Positions 1-6,002 are shown, counted from the first letter of the stretch. The stretch is 7,238 nucleotides of DNA from Candidatus Roizmanbacteria bacterium CG22_combo_CG10-13_8_21_14_all_34_12 (GCA_002786595.1 PCTC01000033.1:8233-15470); one strand, 5' to 3'. The notes: generated by a model from the sequence alone, not told the origin. A program made the numbers and translations.

Positions 1-112
1 TAACAGGTTTATCGACGACCGGAAGCATCTCTTTAGGCATGGCCTTAGTTTGAGGAAGAAACCTTGTCCCAAAACCAGCCGCGGGAATTACAACTTTAGT
101 AATTTTTTTCAT
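1..112 (-). CDS. galU: UTP-glucose-1-phosphate uridylyltransferase, N-terminal part (runs off the left edge)
   Basis: Only the first 37 codons are present. They read [13 protein letters not shown], then [18 protein letters not shown], the nucleotide-binding signature of GalU-type nucleotidyltransferases (G-x-G-T-R, then L-P-x-T-K, then P-K-E-M-L-P). The family makes UDP-glucose from UTP and glucose-1-phosphate in the cytoplasm, feeding cell-surface glycan synthesis. The ATG at 112-110 overlaps the TGA of the upstream Ig-like gene in an ATGA arrangement, so translational coupling is likely; no Shine-Dalgarno sequence is visible before it. It is the fourth gene of the minus-strand operon. A related sugar-nucleotide pyrophosphorylase such as RfbA is possible from so short a piece, but the [10 protein letters not shown] wording fits GalU better. 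Confidence 0.88.
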   Translation of the reverse strand, partial: MKKITKVVIPAAGFGTRFLPQTKAMPKEMLPVVDKPV

Positions 113-522
113 TCAAATTTTACAGTAACTTTTTGGCTGATTTGAGTATTCCCATTAACAAAAGCAGTTAGTTCCGCTATTCCTATGGAATCAGAAGATA
201 AAATAAAACTGACTTTTCCGGTTTTATCCGATTCAAGTGTTGACTCCTGAGCTCCATTAATCAACCCTAAATTAGTAACCAATCTTACAGGCTTTTTATC
301 TAAAGGAAGATTATTTACATTTCTTATAAAAACATTTACGTCGACTTTATTACCAACTTTAGTGGTTAGTGGCCAAGCAAAGATCAATGAGGTTTTAGAA
401 GAAGGATCGGTTTTCGTAGATGCCCTAGCAAAACCAATCTGCTTGTTAAACAACGTAGTTGTAATAAAAACCCCAAAAACAATAAAAAACAATATCATCA
501 AAGCAATAAACTTTTTATCCAT
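109..522 (-). CDS. Small membrane-anchored Ig-like domain protein
   Basis: This encodes a 137-residue protein of unknown function. Residues about 5-25 form one hydrophobic segment after MDKK, either a membrane anchor or an uncleaved signal. The rest (about 45-137) looks like a single bacterial Ig-like (Big_1/invasin-type) beta-sandwich. It has the alternating-strand pattern with PVRLVTNLG, then [13 protein letters not shown], then [11 protein letters not shown], matching the usual 'TD-x-G-x-a ... G-x-a-x-v-x-A' wording of that fold. The C-terminal domain should face outside the cell. I chose ATG at 522 because GGTGG lies 3 nt before it; a TTG at 540 in the same frame overlaps the tmk stop (TTGA) but has no ribosome site. 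It sits between tmk and galU and overlaps galU by 4 nt. The fold call is by eye and moderate; that it is a real membrane-anchored protein is more certain. Confidence 0.75.
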   Translation of the reverse strand: MDKKFIALMILFFIVFGVFITTTLFNKQIGFARASTKTDPSSKTSLIFAWPLTTKVGNKVDVNVFIRNVNNLPLDKKPVRLVTNLGLINGAQESTLESDKTGKVSFILSSDSIGIAELTAFVNGNTQISQKVTVKFE

Positions 523-536
523 ATGCCACCAGCTTA

Positions 537-1187
537 TCAAGAAAGAGATAGTTTGTCAATAATTTTTTTGTGTATTATTTCTGGCGAAAGGATTTCATTG
601 TTTTCCACACAGTCAATTTTAATCCAACTTTTGTTAGTTTTTACAATCTCTAAATACATATTCTCTACTTTTTTAAGATACTTTGCATCTTTTTCATACT
701 GATCTTTATTTTTTTTAACAATCAATGTTTGAGCTAAAATAAGAGGAACATAAAGAAAAATTACTAAACTGGGTCGTGGAATGGCAAAAATTTCATATTC
801 AAGTATTTCTACCCAATCTAAAAATTTTTTTCTTTGCGACGTTTTAATCTTAGCTGCCTGATAAATTGAAGAAGGAGTGTAACGATTACAGACAACAAGT
901 TTTCCTTCATTAATCGCTTGCCAAATTTTATCTTTTACCTGCCAACGATCGGCCGCGTAAGGAAAAGAGGCAAGATAAGGATTAATCCGGCTGAAATGGC
1001 CGAACTCACCGTTAAGAAATCGGCCGGCAAAATCACCAAAAAATGTTTTTCCATATTGGGGAAAATCAAATGAGGCGTATTTAATTGATTTATCATTTAA
1101 ATAACTAAGTAATAATTTAAGCTGAGTAAGTTTTCCGGAACCATCAATACCTTCAATTACAATAAGTTTACCCATGTATTTATACAT
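537..1187 (-). CDS. tmk: Thymidylate kinase (dTMP kinase)
   Basis: This 216-residue protein phosphorylates dTMP to dTDP in the cytoplasm, a required step of dTTP synthesis. Visible motifs are the P-loop EGIDGSGKLTQ (residues 12-22), the FPQYG substrate segment (42-46), ADRW (79-82), NRYTPSSIYQAAK (101-113, the DRY/NRY motif), the strand RPSLVIFLYVP (138-148), and a LID-like KKNKDQYEKD (158-167). Length is normal for the family. The residue after the P-loop lysine is Leu (K19-L20) where Ser/Thr is usual. I chose ATG 1187 because AGGGG lies 9 nt upstream; ATG 1175 (MGKLIVIEG) is the alternative and lacks a ribosome site. The open frame continues to 1340, but that part only shadows the Clp-like gene. 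Its start overlaps the Clp-like stop by 8 nt, so the two are co-transcribed. Confidence 0.92.
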   Translation of the reverse strand: MYKYMGKLIVIEGIDGSGKLTQLKLLLSYLNDKSIKYASFDFPQYGKTFFGDFAGRFLNGEFGHFSRINPYLASFPYAADRWQVKDKIWQAINEGKLVVCNRYTPSSIYQAAKIKTSQRKKFLDWVEILEYEIFAIPRPSLVIFLYVPLILAQTLIVKKNKDQYEKDAKYLKKVENMYLEIVKTNKSWIKIDCVENNEILSPEIIHKKIIDKLSLS

Positions 1188-3306
1188 TAATTGTTTCCCC
1201 TGGTTTGGTTTTACCTTCAAAAATAAATTTTGCAATTTTGTCTTCGATTTCATCTCTAATCGTTCTCTCAAGGTTTCTGGCGCCAAATTTCGGATCAAAT
1301 CCTTTTTTAGAAACCAAATCAATTGTTTTTTCAGAAACAAACACTTTTACTTTATATAATTTGAAAATATCCAATGATATTTTGGCAATAATTTTTTTTG
1401 CCAAAATATTGATAGATTCTCGATTCAAAGATTCAAACTTTATTATGCCATCAAAGCGGTTAAGAAATTCCAGAGAAAAAACATTTTCACTTTGAGCGTT
1501 TGAAGTTGCAATGATCACTAAGTTTTTACAGTCAACCTTTTTTCCTAACCCATCGATAAAATAACCCTCGTCCGTGATTGTTAAAAAAATATTTATCAAA
1601 TCACGATCTGCTTTTTCAACTTCATCTAGCAATAGTACGCCATAACCTTGTTTTCGAATAGCACTAGTAAGAAGACCTGGGTCATTACTATCACCTATTA
1701 GTTTTGGAATATCATATTTTGATTGAAATTCAGACATGTCAAAACGGAGTAGAGACGGGGCATGCCCCGTCTGTACATCTATATCGTTTGAAAAAAATAC
1801 ATCAGCAATTGCTTTGGCAGTCTCAGTTTTTCCTACCCCAGTTGGGCCCAAAAATAAAAACGATGCTAATGGTTTCTTCCTTTTTCCAATAAGTAGAAAT
1901 GAACGTCTTAATGCTGAAGATAATTTTTTTACTGCTTCATCTTGTTGAATAATTTTGGAAAATAATAACGTCTCCAGATTCAAAAGCTTTTCTTTTATTT
2001 GTTTACTTATGGTGGTTGGAATATGAGTTTTTTCTGTAAGAACAATATTGATAATTTCAGGGGTGACTATTTTTTGCTTCGCATATACGCAAGCGGAATC
2101 TAAAAGATCAACGGCTTTTTCCGGAAAAGGTATAGAAGTTAGATAAAATTCGCTTTTTTCAACCACTTCCTTGATGGTTTCATAAGGAATAAAAACGTCA
2201 TAAAGGAGTTCAAAAGAATAAACTGCATCGAGTAAAATATTTTCAGCCTCCTCAAGAGAAATCTCATAAACATCAACTTTATTAAAAATGCGATTTATTT
2301 TTTCATTTGAATAAACAAAATTTTGATAGGCAGAAGGAGTTGTCACTCCAATCACTTGAATCAAATTACTTTTGGTAAATTTTTCAATGGAATTAGTAAG
2401 ATCAACATATTTGTCAATGTTGTCAATAAATAGAATGATATTTTTCGCTTGTTCAGCCTCTTTTAGCAAATCTTCAAAATTTTTCTCTCCAAAGACCTTT
2501 TCCATATTCATTTTTAAAATTCTCCGATACATAAGAGTAGTGTTGGTTTTACCTAAATAAATTTTTTTCGCTAAAGCATCAATTATTGTGTGCTTGCCAA
2601 CCCCCTCTTCGCCTACAACAATGACATTGCTTTCGACAGACTTAGTTAAAATTTGTTCAATTTCCGTAATTTCTTTTTTACGGTCGACAATATTTTTAAT
2701 ATGATGAAGGTAAGAGGGAGTAGCCAAATCAACGGTATATTGATCAAGAATTGGAGTATAACCAACTGCCCAGTCACGGGCTAAAGGAGGATAAGAAAAC
2801 AAATTTTGCAATTTCCACCATGTCATTTTTCTAATATGTTGCTTATAATATTCTTCAAACCATTTTTCAACTTGAGATAGATTTTCGTTATTGATCAAAT
2901 GATTTTCAATAAACCTTTTTTTGAAAATATCTTTTTCTTCTTGAACAGTTTTTTGGGTTAGGGAAAATAAATAAAAAATCGGAGTAAAAAGAAAAAAAGA
3001 TAATGCAATAAAAGGCAAAACAATCATTGACATTGTCTGGAGAATGAAATAAAAAGCAATGATAAAAAGTCTCATAATTGCACCGATGGAACGGGAAATA
3101 ATATTAAAGGCAAAGCGATTGGCCCAATCAGAAAATGAAAAACCGACAAAAGTTTTTTTTACAATTAAGTTTTTCCAAGGTTGAAATAAGGTTTTGAGCA
3201 ACGTTGAAACGGAAAAAAAATAAGGGAGAAAAATAAAGATATTAATGAGCGCTTCACCAAAATTATGAAGACTATCCCGATAGTATTGCCAAAAACTTTT
3301 GCGCAT
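1180..3306 (-). CDS. Membrane-anchored double-AAA+ Clp-type ATPase
   Basis: This 708-residue protein has two Clp-type ATPase domains behind a membrane region, not the usual Clp N-domain. Hydrophobic stretches lie at about 17-37 and 75-118 (probably two helices in the latter). AAA-1 has Walker A GEEGVGKH (232-239) and Walker B ILFIDN (291-296), where the usual Glu is Asn296. Its small domain has PEKAVDLLDSA (395-405). AAA-2 has a full Walker A GPTGVGKT (487-494), Walker B LLLDEVEKA (558-566), sensor-1 TSN (601-603), arginine finger FLNRF (R617) and sensor-2 GAR (675-677). The GYVG pore loop expected before Walker B is replaced by GDSNDPGLLT (538-547), and the span from TSNA to EFLNR is too short for a ClpP-binding IGL/IGF loop. 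No M-domain is seen. This points to a membrane remodelling or assembly ATPase, not a ClpP partner; function is inferred. A repeat is inserted at residues 511-519. First gene of the operon, with start at an apparently leaderless promoter. Confidence 0.88.
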   Translation of the reverse strand: MRKSFWQYYRDSLHNFGEALINIFIFLPYFFSVSTLLKTLFQPWKNLIVKKTFVGFSFSDWANRFAFNIISRSIGAIMRLFIIAFYFILQTMSMIVLPFIALSFFLFTPIFYLFSLTQKTVQEEKDIFKKRFIENHLINNENLSQVEKWFEEYYKQHIRKMTWWKLQNLFSYPPLARDWAVGYTPILDQYTVDLATPSYLHHIKNIVDRKKEITEIEQILTKSVESNVIVVGEEGVGKHTIIDALAKKIYLGKTNTTLMYRRILKMNMEKVFGEKNFEDLLKEAEQAKNIILFIDNIDKYVDLTNSIEKFTKSNLIQVIGVTTPSAYQNFVYSNEKINRIFNKVDVYEISLEEAENILLDAVYSFELLYDVFIPYETIKEVVEKSEFYLTSIPFPEKAVDLLDSACVYAKQKIVTPEIINIVLTEKTHIPTTISKQIKEKLLNLETLLFSKIIQQDEAVKKLSSALRRSFLLIGKRKKPLASFLFLGPTGVGKTETAKAIADVFFSNDIDVQTGHAPSLLRFDMSEFQSKYDIPKLIGDSNDPGLLTSAIRKQGYGVLLLDEVEKADRDLINIFLTITDEGYFIDGLGKKVDCKNLVIIATSNAQSENVFSLEFLNRFDGIIKFESLNRESINILAKKIIAKISLDIFKLYKVKVFVSEKTIDLVSKKGFDPKFGARNLERTIRDEIEDKIAKFIFEGKTKPGETINV
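1749..1776. repeat. 28-bp palindromic repeat inserted in frame in the Clp-like gene
   Basis: Positions 1753-1772 are a perfect 20-bp palindrome (AGACGGGGCATGCCCCGTCT). It extends to 28 bp with a single mismatched pair (1752/1773) and GTA/TAC ends. It is far more GC-rich than the gene around it. In the Clp-like protein it encodes VQTGHAPSL at residues 511-519, between the helix after Walker A (ADVFF) and the strand LRFDMSEF, where ClpA/B/C proteins have only a short link. It resembles the dispersed GTAGAGACG-type palindromes found in many bacterial genomes; that link is from memory, not a search. Confidence 0.85.
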
Positions 3307-3312
3307 ATATTT

Positions 3313-3341
3313 AGTATAAAGGATTAATTGTTAATTGTTAA
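3313..3341 (-). promoter_or_regulatory. Sigma70-type promoter of the Clp-tmk-Ig-galU operon, leaderless
   Basis: On the minus strand, TTAACA (3341-3336) and TATACT (3318-3313) are separated by exactly 17 bp. The six bases AAATAT follow the -10 box and then the ATG begins at 3306, so the expected +1 (7 nt after the last -10 base) is the A of the start codon. No Shine-Dalgarno sequence is possible in such a transcript. A second TTAACA copy lies 7 bp nearer, caused by a TTAATTG tandem repeat at 3323-3341, but its spacing would be too short. Confidence 0.7.
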
Positions 3342-3468
3342 TAGCTAGTCAAATACTTTTCGATCCTGATGGTATATATTCTCAAAAATATATTATCACA
3401 ACAGTCCAAACACACACTTTTGTAGGTTATAAGCGGTAGACAACAAAACGAGCCTTATGTAAAGTTAA

Positions 3469-3495
3469 TTGATTAGTTAATTAGTTAAATACAAT
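3469..3495 (+). promoter_or_regulatory. Possible promoter of the TrpR-like gene
   Basis: TTGATT (3469-3474) and TACAAT (3490-3495) are separated by 15 bp, shorter than ideal. The expected start near 3502 would lie inside operator copy A, and copy B would fall in the leader just before the ATG, as expected for self-repression. TATACA at 3515-3520 is an alternative -10 box but has no good -35 partner. The stretch is very AT-rich, so this call is weak. Confidence 0.35.
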
Positions 3496-3549
3496 GCACA
3501 ATCGATTAAACGACTATACAAATTGCACTATTGATTAATCGATTATACA
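3495..3549. promoter_or_regulatory. Upstream pair of 26-bp dyad repeats (operators A and B)
   Basis: Copy A is 3495-3520 and copy B is 3524-3549; they match at 22 of 26 positions and start 29 bp apart. Each is a near-palindrome centred on TTAA. All copies fit an ideal palindromic core ACAATCGATTAATCGATTGT, with TG and CA one base further out; A and B each match 17 of 20 core positions. Copy B ends one base before the ATG of the TrpR-like gene. E. coli trp operators are also dyads centred on TTAA (ACTAGTTAACTAGT), so these are plausible binding sites for the adjacent TrpR-family protein. Confidence 0.72.
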
Positions 3550-3550
3550 T

Positions 3551-3994
3551 ATGGTGAATCTATCAAAAATACAGATTGATGATAAAAAATTAGTCAAGGT
3601 TTATCAATTAATGTTTGAGATATTAAACGAAGCCGATGATAAAGACGACTTTCTTGGAATAATAAAAGACATTCTTTCCCCACCCGAACAATTGATGGTA
3701 GCTAAAAGAATCGCTATTATTTATCTTTTACTCAAGGGAATTGATCAAAGTACAATTGCAAAATATTTAAAAAGTTCAAGGGCAACGGTTGCCAAATTTT
3801 CTTTATTATTTTATGACAAAGAATCAAAATTAATCGGTATAATTGGTGAATTATTAAATAGAGAGACAATTAGTAATTTTTTTGAAGATCTATTTGCAGA
3901 TATATTTATTTCTCCAGGGCTTAAAATTGGTCACTGGCAAATGCACTGGGATCATAAAAGAAGACAAAAAGAAAGAACGATGATTGACGCTTAA
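3551..3994 (+). CDS. TrpR/YerC-family HTH transcriptional regulator
   Basis: This 147-residue protein has a TrpR-type DNA-binding domain at about residues 12-90. Helical LVKVYQLMFEILNEADDKDDF is followed by ILSPPEQLMVAKRIAIIYLLLKG (41-63), the counterpart of the TrpR/YerC 'P-x-E-x-x-x-x-x-x-R' segment. The helix-turn-helix is DQSTIAKYLKSSRATVAKFS (65-84). About 50 residues follow that short YerC proteins (about 100 aa) lack, ending in a basic tail (KIGHWQMHWDHKRRQKER). Whether it senses tryptophan is unknown; YerC-type relatives usually do not sit with trp genes, and none are here. The start is fixed by an in-frame stop at 3536-3538; ATG 3551 has no Shine-Dalgarno, and GTG 3554 is the only close alternative. 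The gene is tightly enclosed by paired dyad repeats on both sides, which suggests autoregulation, perhaps with DNA looping. Confidence 0.85.
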   Translation: MVNLSKIQIDDKKLVKVYQLMFEILNEADDKDDFLGIIKDILSPPEQLMVAKRIAIIYLLLKGIDQSTIAKYLKSSRATVAKFSLLFYDKESKLIGIIGELLNRETISNFFEDLFADIFISPGLKIGHWQMHWDHKRRQKERTMIDA

Positions 3995-3997
3995 CTG

Positions 3998-4053
3998 GGC
4001 ACTGGTCGATTAATCGGTAATACAAAATGCTCAATTGATTAATCGATTGTACA
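3998..4053. promoter_or_regulatory. Downstream pair of the same dyad repeats (C and D)
   Basis: Copy C (3998-4024, one base longer and more diverged) and copy D (4028-4053) repeat the upstream pair in the same order and orientation, with the same 29-bp distance between their GATTAA cores and the same 3-nt gap. D matches B at 23 of 26 positions. C contains a perfect CGATTAATCG. The pair begins 3 nt after the stop codon of the TrpR-like gene and lies between convergent genes, so it is not in an ordinary promoter position. The dyads could also act as weak transcript hairpins, but no U-tract directly follows them. Confidence 0.7.
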
Positions 4054-4100
4054 CATAAAAACCAAAAAGACCGATGATATTAATTTTTTTATTGAATATT

Positions 4101-4394
4101 TTAATTAACATTTCCTAATAATGGACTTTGAAGAGGTTTAAACTTCATACCATAAGTTCGATGAAGATTTATAAAAGCAAGCTCTCTTACTAATAAGAGT
4201 GCAAATTGATTATGAGCAATTCCGTACAAGGAAGTTAGTTTTTCTCTAAGTTTTGGAGAATCAAAGGGTTGGTCTATTAATATAGAGCCAGAATCTTGAT
4301 CGCTATTTAACGTTGCTGGACCTGCATTGCGATCAATTATCCTTCGTGCTAATTCTCTACCTGCATTAATATAACCTTTTCTTGCTTCTGCCAT
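4101..4394 (-). CDS. Hypothetical 97-residue protein
   Basis: I do not recognise this protein. It begins MAEARKGYINAGRELARRIID and appears soluble and mostly helical, with an acidic, loop-like middle (LNSDQDSGSILIDQPFD, about 28-44). A hydrophobic helical stretch follows (SLYGIAHNQFALLLVRELAFINLHR, about 55-79), and the tail is short. No signal peptide, membrane span or cysteine is seen. The frame is open upstream to 4550, but that part reads through two palindromic repeats (one translates as VIPAEAGIQ, a well-known artefact of such repeats), so I reject it as coding. ATG 4394 lies directly behind a TTGACA promoter, implying a leaderless transcript. It converges on the TrpR-like gene and is divergent from the ligase operon. 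That it is expressed rests mainly on the promoter and the intact frame. Confidence 0.6.
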   Translation of the reverse strand: MAEARKGYINAGRELARRIIDRNAGPATLNSDQDSGSILIDQPFDSPKLREKLTSLYGIAHNQFALLLVRELAFINLHRTYGMKFKPLQSPLLGNVN

Positions 4395-4401
4395 ATTGAT
4401 T

Positions 4402-4430
4402 TGTATTGTACTTCTTCTTCTTCTTGTCAA
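4402..4430 (-). promoter_or_regulatory. Promoter of the 97-residue gene, with AAG triplet repeat in the spacer
   Basis: On the minus strand a perfect TTGACA (4430-4425) is followed 17 bp later by AATACA (4407-4402). The predicted start, 4395 or 4394, is at or one base before the ATG at 4394, so the transcript would be leaderless. The spacer is made almost wholly of the triplet AAG, five copies at 4411-4425 on the opposite-strand count, the first sharing bases with the -35 box. The -10 box is weak, which limits confidence. Confidence 0.5.
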
Positions 4431-4433
4431 GAC

Positions 4434-4459
4434 TGAGGAGCGTGATACAACGCTCCTCA
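4434..4459. repeat. Perfect 10-bp-stem hairpin repeat
   Basis: TGAGGAGCGT (4434-4443) pairs perfectly with ACGCTCCTCA (4450-4459) across a 6-base loop, GATACA. It lies between the two divergent promoters. There is no U-tract on either side, so it is not an evident terminator. Its GC-rich arms in an AT-rich intergenic region suggest a dispersed palindromic repeat. Confidence 0.7.
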
Positions 4460-4471
4460 AGGTGATTTTAG

Positions 4472-4500
4472 TCTGGATTCCCGCCTCCGCGGGAATGACA
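4472..4500. repeat. REP/dRS3-like palindromic repeat
   Basis: ATTCCCGC (4477-4484) pairs with GCGGGAAT (4489-4496) over a 4-base loop, CTCC. The element fits the ATTCCC-N8-GGGAAT form of the Neisseria dRS3 repeat and of the widespread bacterial repeat flanked by CTGG and GACA. One frame of it reads VIPAEAGIQ, often mis-annotated as protein. It lies 12 nt after the 4434-4459 hairpin and 26 nt before the -35 box of the ligase operon. Confidence 0.8.
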
Positions 4501-4526
4501 AGATCACTCATACTTAAAAATATCGC

Positions 4527-4554
4527 TTGACTTTCTATAAAAATACGCAATAAT
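4527..4554 (+). promoter_or_regulatory. Promoter of the ATP-grasp ligase operon
   Basis: TTGACT (4527-4532) and AATAAT (4549-4554) are separated by 16 bp; each box matches the consensus at 5 of 6 positions. The expected start near 4561 leaves a leader of about 11 nt before the ATG at 4572, with no Shine-Dalgarno sequence in it. Confidence 0.55.
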
Positions 4555-4571
4555 TTTGTTATTCACGAACC

Positions 4572-5993
4572 ATGAAAAAAATGAAAAGACGAACTAGTAA
4601 AAAACCTCCCTCAAGAAAAAAAGAATTAATTATCTACATTTACAATGTTGTTGAAGATGAATGGTCATTTTTATCGTCGATCCAACCAGTCGAAAAACGG
4701 TATGAAATGATAAATGATTGCAACTCTTCCTCTGAGTGTTATCTTTTTTCAAATGCCGGTGAAAGCGAATTTATTTATATATCCCCGATTGAAATCTCTA
4801 ATACTTTTAAAAACTATTTTCAATCAATTACAAATAATAAAAAAGTAGATATATATGTTCCTCAAATGAAAACATCGCTTATCTGTAAAGATTTTTATAC
4901 AGACAAACAGTTATTTGGAGACATTATTACAAAAGCGAAAAAATACCATAAAGTTACTTTGATTAGTTACGCTACTTCTCCGGAGTTTTTAGAATTAAAG
5001 GAAAGAATGATTCAACTTGGAATAAACGTGGTTACTCCGGAATCACCAGAACTTGAAAATGCCTGGACGGTAAATTTTTTTGGTAGTAAATCAGGAATAA
5101 GACAATTAGCTCAACAAAGCCGGGCCGCCGAGCCTGATTTTATAATGCCCGATGGCGTAATTTGTGTAGGAAAACTTGATGCCGCCAAAATTGCCGCTAA
5201 TCGATATATAAAAGAAAAGGGAGTGGTTTTAAAAACAAATAAAGGTAGTGGCGGACAAGGTGTGCTGATCTTTCGTGATGGTGAACTACCCAAAGATTAT
5301 AAATCATGTGAAAAAAGAATATATGAGCTATTGAGCGAGGACGGATATTGGGAAAGATTTCCGATCATCATTGAAGAGTTGATCAACGTCAATTATGCAA
5401 CTCCCGGCGCCTTTCCAAATATAGAGTTCAAGATCCATAAAAGCGGTAAGATAGAAATGCTTTATTATTGTGTAATGATGGTTACCAAAGAAGGAAGATA
5501 TTATGGACTGGATATTCATGAAGATGTAATTAATGAAAGGACCGCCGCCAGAATTATTGACACCGGGTATTATATTGCAGAACAATATGCGGAGGCCGGT
5601 TATCGTGGACACTTTGATATAGACATGATTGCTTCAAATAATAAGCATATTTATGTTGACGAATCAAATACCAGAAACACTGGTGGTACTGACATTTATA
5701 AGTTAGTTTATGATTTATATGGGGAAGATTTTATGTCAGATGTTTACGTTTTAAATCGTAATAATTATAAATTTAACAATCAAGAAACGGTCAGTTTTAG
5801 AAAAATAATTGATACTCTCAAGCCAATTTTTTATGATAAAAAGAAGAAAGAAGGCGTGATTCTATCTTCTTCCGCTTCCCTACAATCTAATCAACTGTTG
5901 TATACAGTTTTAGGCAAAAACAAAAAACGAGCTTATGAACTTCAGGAAAATTTTTACGAATTATTAAAGACCTTCGGCCAGCCGAAATTCTAA
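4572..5993 (+). CDS. ATP-grasp ligase, PGM1-like (possible peptide ligase)
   Basis: This 473-residue protein has a basic N-terminus (MKKMKRRTSKKPPSRKK), a pre-ATP-grasp alpha/beta region (about 18-195), an ATP-grasp core (about 200-395) and a C-terminal domain (about 405-473). In the core, VVLKTNKGSGGQGVLIF (218-234) supplies the ATP-binding lysine K221 and the glycine-rich loop. PIIIEEL (264-270) is the hinge that contacts adenine. HFDIDMI (347-353) and VDESNTRNTGGTD (362-374) carry the metal-binding carboxylates and E364-x-N366. The layout, with a GYRGHFDID segment followed by E-x-N...GG, recalls the pheganomycin peptide ligase PGM1 group. Such enzymes activate a carboxylate as an acyl phosphate and join it to an amine; the substrate here is unknown. 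It is likely co-transcribed with the next ATP-grasp gene, 9 nt downstream. ATP-grasp membership is secure; the PGM1 link is moderate. Confidence 0.8.
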   Translation: MKKMKRRTSKKPPSRKKELIIYIYNVVEDEWSFLSSIQPVEKRYEMINDCNSSSECYLFSNAGESEFIYISPIEISNTFKNYFQSITNNKKVDIYVPQMKTSLICKDFYTDKQLFGDIITKAKKYHKVTLISYATSPEFLELKERMIQLGINVVTPESPELENAWTVNFFGSKSGIRQLAQQSRAAEPDFIMPDGVICVGKLDAAKIAANRYIKEKGVVLKTNKGSGGQGVLIFRDGELPKDYKSCEKRIYELLSEDGYWERFPIIIEELINVNYATPGAFPNIEFKIHKSGKIEMLYYCVMMVTKEGRYYGLDIHEDVINERTAARIIDTGYYIAEQYAEAGYRGHFDIDMIASNNKHIYVDESNTRNTGGTDIYKLVYDLYGEDFMSDVYVLNRNNYKFNNQETVSFRKIIDTLKPIFYDKKKKEGVILSSSASLQSNQLLYTVLGKNKKRAYELQENFYELLKTFGQPKF

Positions 5994-6002
5994 CTTTTAA
6001 AT

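Noticed and set aside
1188..1340. N-terminal extension of thymidylate kinase (about 51 residues)
   Set aside because: It lies wholly inside the Clp-like gene in another frame, and the kinase P-loop begins right after ATG 1187, which has its own AGGGG site.
1704..1948. Plus-strand open frames across the Clp-like gene that include the repeat
   Set aside because: They are shadows of the minus-strand gene, with no promoter, ribosome site or recognisable protein.
3379..3403. TATATATT...AATATAT inverted repeat between the Clp-like and TrpR-like genes
   Set aside because: It is a short, purely A/T stem likely to occur by chance here, with no U-tract or promoter relation.
3472..3485. ATTAGTTAATTAGT, matching 12 of 14 bases of the E. 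coli trp operator core
   Set aside because: The stretch is simple AT-rich repeat, is not itself a good palindrome, and differs from the four repeated dyads that better fit an operator.
3495..4053. CRISPR array or phage attachment sites for the four repeats
   Set aside because: There are only two repeats on each side with a 3-nt gap, no spacers, and no integrase or cas gene in the window; the palindromic form fits a regulator site better.
4395..4550. Upstream extension of the 97-residue frame, starting MRIFIES and including VIPAEAGIQ
   Set aside because: It translates two palindromic repeats and the promoter; VIPAEAGIQ is a known artefact of the ATTCCC-N8-GGGAAT repeat.
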